Below the pieces are notes generated by a model that did no database searches, was not told the origin of the DNA, and saw nothing but the letters and a program-made list of their open reading frames with translations. A program made the position numbers and the translations under genes. Source: Chitinophagaceae bacterium (GTDB lineage Bacteria > Bacteroidota > Bacteroidia > Chitinophagales > Chitinophagaceae). Taken from it: a stretch of DNA of 5,985 nucleotides. The stretch is from NCBI GenBank assembly GCA_017989935.1, contig JAGNOY010000140.1, positions 1 to 5,985 on the forward strand, given 5' to 3'. Positions 1-5,985 of the stretch are shown here, one piece after another. Within the stretch, counting starts at the first letter, position 1, and each line of letters begins with the position of its first letter.

Positions 1-1
1 T

Positions 2-3000
2 TTTTATCAAACCCACCAACGTTATTTTAATAAGCCATCCTTACAAAATTGGAGTGTAACCTTGCCCTTGACAGATGATTATAAAACTCATGCTACGGAA
101 ATAAAAGTGCCTCCTGTACCATTGGGTCATTACGCTTTAATTGTTTCAGAATCTGCAAATTGGGCCGATGATGCTTATACAGCTTTTTCATTATTTAATG
201 CATCTAACATTTCATTTGTGACACAGGCCAGCGAAGAAGACAACAACTTAAATGTATTTGTGATTCATCGTGAATCAGGTAAGCCCTTGAATCAAGTCAA
301 GGTGAAATTATGGCGTCAGGAGTATGATTATCAGCAACGGAAATCTAATTATAAAGAAGGCTCTTCATTTACAACCGACATCAATGGGTTATTCAAGATG
401 AATTTAAGTGATGATCAAAACAATTCTTGGAACGCTGAATTCGCTCAGGGAGATGATGTGTATTATAGCCAAGATCCTTTATACAAGAATCGTTATTATA
501 AACAAACAAACGATAATGTACGTACCTTTTTCTTTACAGACCGAAGTATGTATAGGCCAGGACAAACGATATATTTTAAGGGGATTTTAATCAAATCACT
601 TGCTGGGGATATCTCTAAGCATGAATTACAAAAGAACAAAGATGTATTCGTAACATTGAGTAATGCGAATGGTGAAGTTGTCAAAGAGATGTATCTCAAA
701 ACAAATGAGTTTGGCTCTTATGCAGGAAGTGTGCAAGCCACAGAAGGTTTGTTAAATGGTCAATTTACATTGGCTGGTGAAGGTGGACAAGTAACTATTC
801 ACGTTGAAGAATATAAACGACCAAAATTTGAAGTAAGTTTTGATACGCTTAAAGGGTCTTATCGTTTAAATGAAAAAGTAAAATTAAAAGGAATTGCCAA
901 GGCATATGCCGGAAATCAAATTGATGGCGCTCAAGTAAAATATAGAGTGTATCGAACAGCGATGTTTCCTTATTCATGGTGTTTTTACAGATGGGGACAG
1001 CCTTCTAGCCCCGAGATGGAAATTCAACATGGCTCTGCAGTAACAAAATTAGACGGCTCGTTTGATATTGAATTTACAGCCTTGCCTGATTTAAATATAG
1101 AAAAGAAAACCATGCCTGTTTTTCACTATCGAGTAGAAGCTGATATAACTGATTTAAATGGTGAAACTAGACACGGCAATATGAATGTGCCTGTTTCTTA
1201 TCAGGCTTTGCAATTGTCATTAAATTTGCCTACGCAGGCTGATTTTAATGATTTTAACGCCTTAGAAATTAAATCAACAAATCTACAAGGAACGCATCTA
1301 TCAACAGAGGTCACGCTGACTTGTAAAAAATTGAAATCTGTTGAGGTTACTTATCGCGAAAGACTTTGGCCAAAAATAGATTTGCCTTCTATTTCCTTGC
1401 AAGATTTTAGAAAAGATTTTCCCTTAGATGTTTATCAAGATGAGAATAATTATTTGATATGGGAAGTTGAAAAAACGGTGTGGTCAAAAACAATTACAAC
1501 AAAAGAGAATGGCGTCGAATATTTACAAAAGATAGCTAATCAAGATGCTTGGTATGTGATTGAAGCTCGAGCAATTGACCAATATGGTGAAGAAGTGATT
1601 GACAAGAAATATATTCGATTATCGACCTATGCGAATCCTGTGGTATTGCCAAATGAGCATATGTTGGTTACAGAAGTCCAAACAAAAGCAGAGCCAGGAA
1701 ATAAGGCTAGTATTTCATTGTCATCAGCTTATGATCAAATTAATCTGCTATATCAGTTGAATCGAAGAGTGAATAAAACTGAGTGGATAAATTTAAACGG
1801 TAAAAAATTAATTGATTTTGATATTCATGAAGAAGATCGTGGAGGTTTTAATGTGGATGGGGTTTTTGTAAAAAATAATCGTGTATATAATTTTCATCAA
1901 TTTATATTGGTGCCTTGGTCGAACAAAGAATTAACGATTACTACAGAAACTTTTAGAGATAAAATGTATCCTGGTTCTGAACAAGAATGGGTATTGACCA
2001 TCAAAGGAGATAAAAAGGACAAGGTCAGTGCAGAGTTATTAACTTCTATGTATGATGCAAGCCTTGATGCATTTCAGTCTCATGGTTTCAATAAACCAGC
2101 CTTATTTAATTTAAGGAATAAAAGTCTAGGGTTTGCATTTCATTATTGTTTTCAAAGTCATCAAGGTGTTACGATAGGGAATCCACCTTATAAGTCAATT
2201 GAGCCTTATGAAAAAAATTATGGAAGCTTGCAATCTTTTGGTTTGTTGAATGACTATGGCGGAGGATATTATCGAAGAGGATTAGAAAGAGGTATGGTTA
2301 CTGAAGCTGTAATGATGGACGAGGCGGCTGCACCTATGGCGAATATGACCAAGAGTCTTGCATCGACTAGAGAAGAATCTGGCGAGATTAAATTTATGCC
2401 TCCAGCAGGGGCAGCAAAGAATAAAGCCTTGTCAAGCACCGTTACAGGCAATGAAGATCTTTCATCAGGACCAAGAAAGAATATTGAGGTTCGGTCTAAT
2501 TTTTCTGAAACAGCTTTTTTCTTTCCTCAAATGCACACAGATGCTGAAGGAAATATTCGCTTTAAATTTAAAGCACCAGATGCCTTAACAAAATGGAAGA
2601 TGATGTCGTTTGCACATACTCAAGATTTAAAAATGGGCATGCTAGAATCGTTTAGTGTAACTCAAAAGCAATTGATGATAGTTCCTCAAACGCCAAGGTT
2701 TTTAAGAGAAGGCGATTTAATGGAATATAGCGCCAAGGTTACTAACTTATCTTCTAAGAAATTAAGTGTAAAAACTAGTCTCGAATTATTCGATGCCTTT
2801 ACGATGGATTCTAGAAATCTTGTCTTTAATCTTACCAAACCTAATGTAAACATCGATATTCCGGCAGGAGAAAGTAGGGCTATTGGCTGGACAGTTCGCG
2901 TACCAGAAGGATTCACAAATCCTGTATTGATTAAAACACTTGCCGATGCGGGCGAGTTTACAGATGGAGAACAACAAGTTGTGCCAGTTTTATTAAATAG

Positions 3001-4828
3001 TATGTTGGTTACCGAAACCATGCCATTACCAGTTCGTGCAAATACCTCAAAAAGTTTTACATTCGATAAACTTCTTAATTCATTTCAATCTTCAAGTTTA
3101 AGACAGCATAGCTTGACTGTAGAATATACCGGAAATCCAGCATGGTATGCGATTCAAGCCTTGCCTTATTTGACAGATTATCCTTATGAATGTGCAGAGC
3201 AAACTTTCAATCGTTATTATGCCAATGTTTTAGCTACCCATATGGCTAATGCATATCCTCAGGTTAAAGAAATTTTTAGTACTTGGAAGGCTCAAGATAC
3301 TGCTGCCTTATTATCTAATCTAGAAAAAAATCAAGAACTTAAAAATGCTTTATTGCAAGAAACACCTTGGGTTTTAGAAGCCAAATCAGAATCAGCACAA
3401 AAGCAGCAGCTTGCGAATTTATTTAATCTAACAAGAATGAGTAAAGAGCTAGAAAGAACAATTCGTGAACTTGAAATCATGCAAACACCGAATGGTGGGT
3501 TTGCTTGGTTCAAGGGCATGCCGGATGATCGATTCATTACTCAATACATACTCACTGGTTTGGGTAGATTATTGCATTTGGGTGTGAGTGAAGTAGGTAG
3601 TGAGCGACGTATCATGCAAATTATAGATAAAGCAATTCCTTATGTTGATGCTCGTTTAAAAGAAGATTATCAACAATTGATTAAGTACAAGGCTGATTTG
3701 AAAAAACAACAAATTTCATACACGCAAATACAGTATTTATATATGAGAAGTTTTTTTGTTCAGCATCCTGTTACAAATGGTACTCAGGTAGCTTTTGATT
3801 TTTATAAAAAACAAGCAGGGCAATTCTGGTTATCTCAAAATAAGTATATGCAAGGGATGTCTGCTTTGGCTTTGTTTAGATTTGCTGATATTCCTAAAGC
3901 GGAAGCTATCCTTAAATCTTTAAGAGAAAATGCGATACGAAATGAAGAAATGGGTATGTATTGGAAAGATTTAAATAATAGTTATTGGTGGTACGAAGCA
4001 CCTATAGAAGCCCAAAGCATTTTAGTAGAAGCATTTCAGGAAATTGGGGGTGATGATGATGAAGTGGATGAGCTGAAAATTTGGTTGCTAAAAAATAAAC
4101 AAACTCAAAATTGGAAAACAACCAAAGCTACTGCTGATGCTTGCTATGCTTTAATGCTTAAAGGAAATGAATGGTTAGTTCAATCGCCTGAAGTAGACAT
4201 TCAATTAGGCAAAGAATTGATACAGTCTAAGAATATGAAGACAGAAGCTGGCACGGGATATTTTAAAAAGACTTATAATGCTGAGCAAGTAAAACCTGAT
4301 ATGGGCGACATTCGAGTGAAAGTAAGTTCTGCCGCAAAAGGCACAAGTTGGGGCGCCGTGTATTGGCAATATTTTGAAAGATTAGATAAAATTACATACG
4401 CAGCAACGCCATTAAGTTTGAGGAAAGATTTGTATCTTATTAAAAATTCAGATAAAGGCCCAGTCTTAGATAAAATTAAAGATGAATCAATTGTGAAGGT
4501 TGGCGATCAAATCAAAGTGCGTATTGAATTAAGGGTAGATCGCGATATGGAATATGTTCATTTGAAAGATATGAGAGGGGCTTGTTTTGAACCAATCAAC
4601 GTGATTAGCCAATATAAATACCAAGGCGGATTAGGTTACTATGAAAGTACTAAAGATGCCAATACCAGTTTCTTTTTTCATTGGTTGCCTAAAGGAACTT
4701 ATGTGTTTGAATATCCAATGACTGTTACGAACAAAGGTGATTATTCGAATGGGATTGCCACCATACAATGTATGTATGCCCCAGAATTTAGTTCTCATAG
4801 CGCAGGTGTTCGCGTGAAAGTGAAATAG
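2..4828 (+). CDS. Alpha-2-macroglobulin family protein (MG2, bait-region, thioester and bMG10 domains), 5' partial
   Basis: Likely a protease-trapping macroglobulin of the cell envelope: cleavage of the bait exposes a thioester that binds the attacking protease covalently (role known for the family, inferred here). The frame is open from base 2, so the true start and any signal peptide lie upstream. Residues here count from base 2, 1608 in all. About 70-150 is a bMG3-like beta domain. About 175-270 is an MG2 domain with TDRSMYRPGQ at 179-188 and VEEYKRPKFEV from 268, close to the same motifs in animal A2M. Further macroglobulin-like domains follow to about 550. The bait-region domain spans about 551-690, and a bait-like linker about 692-829. 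The A2M domain starts at 830 (VRSNFSETAFFF). The helical thioester domain spans about 1037-1390 with CAEQ at 1064-1067. A bMG10-like C-terminal domain runs from about 1464 and ends in SSHSAGVRVKVK. There is no internal stop or frameshift. Only seven cysteines are visible. The family call is secure; the substrate is unknown. Confidence 0.95.
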   Translation, partial: FYQTHQRYFNKPSLQNWSVTLPLTDDYKTHATEIKVPPVPLGHYALIVSESANWADDAYTAFSLFNASNISFVTQASEEDNNLNVFVIHRESGKPLNQVKVKLWRQEYDYQQRKSNYKEGSSFTTDINGLFKMNLSDDQNNSWNAEFAQGDDVYYSQDPLYKNRYYKQTNDNVRTFFFTDRSMYRPGQTIYFKGILIKSLAGDISKHELQKNKDVFVTLSNANGEVVKEMYLKTNEFGSYAGSVQATEGLLNGQFTLAGEGGQVTIHVEEYKRPKFEVSFDTLKGSYRLNEKVKLKGIAKAYAGNQIDGAQVKYRVYRTAMFPYSWCFYRWGQPSSPEMEIQHGSAVTKLDGSFDIEFTALPDLNIEKKTMPVFHYRVEADITDLNGETRHGNMNVPVSYQALQLSLNLPTQADFNDFNALEIKSTNLQGTHLSTEVTLTCKKLKSVEVTYRERLWPKIDLPSISLQDFRKDFPLDVYQDENNYLIWEVEKTVWSKTITTKENGVEYLQKIANQDAWYVIEARAIDQYGEEVIDKKYIRLSTYANPVVLPNEHMLVTEVQTKAEPGNKASISLSSAYDQINLLYQLNRRVNKTEWINLNGKKLIDFDIHEEDRGGFNVDGVFVKNNRVYNFHQFILVPWSNKELTITTETFRDKMYPGSEQEWVLTIKGDKKDKVSAELLTSMYDASLDAFQSHGFNKPALFNLRNKSLGFAFHYCFQSHQGVTIGNPPYKSIEPYEKNYGSLQSFGLLNDYGGGYYRRGLERGMVTEAVMMDEAAAPMANMTKSLASTREESGEIKFMPPAGAAKNKALSSTVTGNEDLSSGPRKNIEVRSNFSETAFFFPQMHTDAEGNIRFKFKAPDALTKWKMMSFAHTQDLKMGMLESFSVTQKQLMIVPQTPRFLREGDLMEYSAKVTNLSSKKLSVKTSLELFDAFTMDSRNLVFNLTKPNVNIDIPAGESRAIGWTVRVPEGFTNPVLIKTLADAGEFTDGEQQVVPVLLNSMLVTETMPLPVRANTSKSFTFDKLLNSFQSSSLRQHSLTVEYTGNPAWYAIQALPYLTDYPYECAEQTFNRYYANVLATHMANAYPQVKEIFSTWKAQDTAALLSNLEKNQELKNALLQETPWVLEAKSESAQKQQLANLFNLTRMSKELERTIRELEIMQTPNGGFAWFKGMPDDRFITQYILTGLGRLLHLGVSEVGSERRIMQIIDKAIPYVDARLKEDYQQLIKYKADLKKQQISYTQIQYLYMRSFFVQHPVTNGTQVAFDFYKKQAGQFWLSQNKYMQGMSALALFRFADIPKAEAILKSLRENAIRNEEMGMYWKDLNNSYWWYEAPIEAQSILVEAFQEIGGDDDEVDELKIWLLKNKQTQNWKTTKATADACYALMLKGNEWLVQSPEVDIQLGKELIQSKNMKTEAGTGYFKKTYNAEQVKPDMGDIRVKVSSAAKGTSWGAVYWQYFERLDKITYAATPLSLRKDLYLIKNSDKGPVLDKIKDESIVKVGDQIKVRIELRVDRDMEYVHLKDMRGACFEPINVISQYKYQGGLGYYESTKDANTSFFFHWLPKGTYVFEYPMTVTNKGDYSNGIATIQCMYAPEFSSHSAGVRVKVK
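2075..2488 (+). other. Bait-like low-complexity linker of the macroglobulin
   Basis: These 138 residues lie between the end of the bait-region domain (YDASLDAF) and the A2M domain (VRSNFSET), the same place relative to the A2M domain as the bait of animal A2M. The stretch is rich in Gly, Tyr, Ala, Met and Ser, for example GGGYYRRGLERG followed by an Ala/Met-rich segment around 2294-2345. It offers many potential cleavage sites, including RR, LER, KNK and PRK. Low complexity and the lack of any recognisable fold fit an exposed protease-sensitive loop. That it is the bait is inferred from position and composition; no protease is implied by the sequence. Confidence 0.6.
3191..3202 (+). other. 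Thioester motif Cys-Ala-Glu-Gln
   Basis: The four codons encode CAEQ within YPYECAEQTFNRYY. In the family, the Cys side chain and the Gln four positions along form the internal thioester (CGEQ in animal A2M, CLEQ in E. coli YfhM as I recall it). Cys, Glu and Gln are all kept here, so the protein is predicted to be thioester-competent, unlike the related macroglobulins that have lost the Cys. The surrounding helical repeats, such as LTGLGRLLHLG and ATADACYALMLKG, support the thioester-domain assignment. Confidence 0.85.
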
Positions 4829-4841
4829 TTTTTTTACTTTC
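4816..4841 (+). other. Inverted repeat spanning the macroglobulin stop codon
   Basis: GAAAGTGAAA (4816-4825) can pair with TTTTACTTTC (4832-4841), giving a 10-bp stem with one G-T wobble and a 6-base loop that holds the TAG stop. The stem is AT-rich. The seven-T run (4829-4835) lies in the loop and 3' arm, not after the hairpin, which is the wrong place for a standard intrinsic terminator. An alternative pairing of TGAAAT (4821-4826) with ATTTCA (4844-4849) competes with it. It could be a weak terminator or mRNA 3' structure, or chance in AT-rich DNA. Confidence 0.25.
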
Positions 4842-4912
4842 TAATTTCATAGAGATCCATAAAAGTTGATTTCATGAAAATCAAGTACATTCGCACACTT
4901 AATAGCATGACA
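4829..4912 (+). other. Short AT-rich intergenic spacer
   Basis: These 84 bases separate the macroglobulin stop from the preferred peptidase start. I see no match to the Bacteroidota promoter element TAnnTTTG, and no Shine-Dalgarno sequence before any of the candidate ATGs, which is usual for Bacteroidota. The gap is short enough for read-through from the upstream gene. If the ATG at 4874 were used, the gap would shrink to 45 bases. Confidence 0.6.
4866..4884 (+). other. Perfect inverted repeat around an alternative ATG
   Basis: TTGATTT (4866-4872) and AAATCAA (4878-4884) are exact reverse complements around the 5-base loop CATGA, which contains the in-frame ATG at 4874. The stem has two G-C and five A-T pairs, so it is weak. 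It could be a small operator-like dyad, a hairpin affecting translation start, or chance. Confidence 0.3.
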
Positions 4913-5985
4913 ATGATTCAATTCAGTAAATTTAAATTGGCCAATGGGCTTCGTGTAATTGTTCATGAAGATAGAAATACGCCCATGGTTGCTGTAAATG
5001 TGTTATACAATGTAGGCGCTAAAGACGAAGATCCTGCTCAAACAGGTTTTGCTCATTTGTTTGAACATCTCATGTTTGGAGGCTCTGTAAATATTCCAGA
5101 ATATGATGAGCCTTTGCAAAATGCAGGTGGCGAAAATAATGCTTATACTACCAACGATATTACCAATTACTATATTCAATTGCCAGCTAAAAATGTAGAA
5201 ACTGCTTTTTGGTTAGAGAGTGATAGAATGATGTCCTTGGCATTTGGAAAAAAAAGCTTGGATGTGCAACGCAAGGTTGTTTGCGAAGAATTTAAAGAAC
5301 ATTATATCAATAAGCCCTATGGCGATGTCTGGAAGTATCTTCGTGAATTGTGCTATACTGTTCATCCATATCAGTGGATGACCATAGGTAAAGAATTATC
5401 TCATATAGAAAATGCACAGTTAGAAGATGTGAAAAAATTCTTTTTTAAATATTACAGGCCTGTCAATGCGATACTTTGTGTGGCAGGCAATATTTCCGAG
5501 GCAGAAGTAAAAGTATTGGCCGAAAAATGGTTTGGTTCTATAGAGCCAGGTGAAACGTATCATAGAAATTTACCCGAAGAGCCAACTCAACTTGCTCCTA
5601 GAGTATTACGAATCGAAAAAGACGTGCCTGTGAGTGTGATTCTTAAAGCCTATCATATATCTGAAAGAAGAAATAAAGCTTATTATACAGCAGATTTAAT
5701 TACAGAGGTTTTTTCAGGCGGACAATCATCTCGCTTGTATCAACAATTAGTGAAGGAGAAAAAAATGTTCAGTCAAATAGATTGCTATCATACAGGCAGT
5801 GTTGAAAAAGGATTGCTGGTGATTGAAGGTAAAATATTGCCAGGCATAAGTCCTGAGCAAGCTGATGCCGCCATCATCGAAGAAATAGATAAATTGAAAG
5901 CTGAAGTCATTACTGAGTCGGAGTTAGAAAAAATAAAGAATAAAGTAGAAAGCATGATTGCTTTTGAAGATTTAAGTTTGTTAAG
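4913..5985 (+). CDS. M16 family zinc metallopeptidase (insulinase/pitrilysin type), 3' partial
   Basis: Zinc-dependent endopeptidase of the half-size M16 group, expected to degrade peptides or small proteins. The visible 357 residues begin MIQFSKFKLANGLRVIVHED, which matches the usual N-terminus of the family. The N-terminal catalytic domain spans about 10-160, with the inverted zinc motif HLFEH at 48-52 and the distal ligand Glu126 in QRKVVCEEF. The second M16 domain starts at about 165, with the conserved GGQSSRLYQQL at 269-279. No signal peptide or membrane segment is visible, so the cytoplasm is likely. Related proteins are a little over 400 residues, so roughly 50-70 are missing past the edge. 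ATGs at 4874 and 4907 are in frame; 4913 is preferred because it fits the family N-terminus and has A at -3. Starting at 4874 would add MKIKYIRTLNSMT, which is neither a signal peptide nor a typical extension. The gene lies 84 bases after the macroglobulin and may be co-transcribed. Confidence 0.93.
   Translation, partial: MIQFSKFKLANGLRVIVHEDRNTPMVAVNVLYNVGAKDEDPAQTGFAHLFEHLMFGGSVNIPEYDEPLQNAGGENNAYTTNDITNYYIQLPAKNVETAFWLESDRMMSLAFGKKSLDVQRKVVCEEFKEHYINKPYGDVWKYLRELCYTVHPYQWMTIGKELSHIENAQLEDVKKFFFKYYRPVNAILCVAGNISEAEVKVLAEKWFGSIEPGETYHRNLPEEPTQLAPRVLRIEKDVPVSVILKAYHISERRNKAYYTADLITEVFSGGQSSRLYQQLVKEKKMFSQIDCYHTGSVEKGLLVIEGKILPGISPEQADAAIIEEIDKLKAEVITESELEKIKNKVESMIAFEDLSLL
5054..5068 (+). 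other. M16 zinc-binding and catalytic motif HLFEH
   Basis: This encodes His48-Leu-Phe-Glu51-His52. In the M16 family the two His residues bind zinc and the Glu is the catalytic base. The third ligand is the Glu 74 residues further on (Glu126, codon 5288-5290), within the family spacing of HxxEH-x(about 74-76)-E. All the residues needed are present, so this is predicted to be the catalytically active type, not the inactive partner subunit. Confidence 0.92.

Noticed and set aside
62..64. TTG as the translation start of the macroglobulin
   Set aside because: The same frame is open to the window edge and the upstream residues continue the domain; no signal peptide follows the TTG, as would be expected for this exported family.
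2686..3021. Open reading frame of 111 codons on the - strand
   Set aside because: It lies wholly inside the macroglobulin frame, has no recognisable domain, and is a shadow of strongly supported coding sequence on the other strand. The same holds for the shorter antisense and alternate-frame openings elsewhere in the gene.
3751..3757. Run of seven T bases in the macroglobulin gene, a possible frameshift or terminator tract
   Set aside because: The frame continues unbroken through the thioester domain and no hairpin precedes the run; it encodes Phe-Phe.
5248..5255. Run of eight A bases in the peptidase gene, a possible slippage or phase-variation tract
   Set aside because: The frame is intact across it and encodes Gly-Lys-Lys-Ser in a conserved region. 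Runs of this length are expected in AT-rich DNA, and no frameshifted product is suggested.
5753..5767. AAGGAG followed six bases later by an in-frame ATG, resembling an internal translation start in the peptidase gene
   Set aside because: The bases encode VKEKKM right after the conserved SSRLYQQL motif, so coding constraint explains them. Starting there would leave only part of the second M16 domain, and Bacteroidota rely little on Shine-Dalgarno sequences.

Overview
The window is AT-rich coding DNA holding two genes on the + strand, and both are cut by the window edges. The protein sequences look most like Bacteroidota (a Chitinophagales/Sphingobacteriales-like lineage). Three things suggest this: the style of the bacterial alpha-2-macroglobulin with its C-terminal bMG10-type ending, the half-size M16 peptidase with a conserved N-terminus and no signal peptide, and the lack of Shine-Dalgarno sequences at the start. 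The assignment rests on recalled family resemblance, not on a search.

Positions 2-4828 hold the 3' part of a very large alpha-2-macroglobulin-like gene (1608 visible residues). The frame is open through the left edge, so the signal peptide and the first domains are missing. Visible in order are a bMG3-like domain, an MG2 domain, further macroglobulin-type beta domains, the bait-region domain with a low-complexity bait-like linker, the A2M (MG7-type) domain, an alpha-helical thioester domain with an intact Cys-Ala-Glu-Gln motif, and a bMG10-type C-terminal domain.

Positions 4829-4912 are a short AT-rich spacer with two small inverted repeats. No convincing promoter or terminator is visible, so co-transcription of the two genes is plausible but not shown.

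Positions 4913-5985 hold the first 357 residues of an M16 (insulinase/pitrilysin) zinc metallopeptidase. It has the inverted HxxEH zinc site and a matching distal glutamate, and it is cut by the right edge near the end of its second domain.

The first protein is probably a secreted or periplasmic protease-trapping defence protein. The second is probably a cytoplasmic peptidase that degrades peptides or small proteins. Both relate to proteolysis, but in different compartments, so a joint function is only a guess. I see no mobile element, CRISPR array, RNA gene or clear new system. Apart from the 84-base spacer the window is fully coding.
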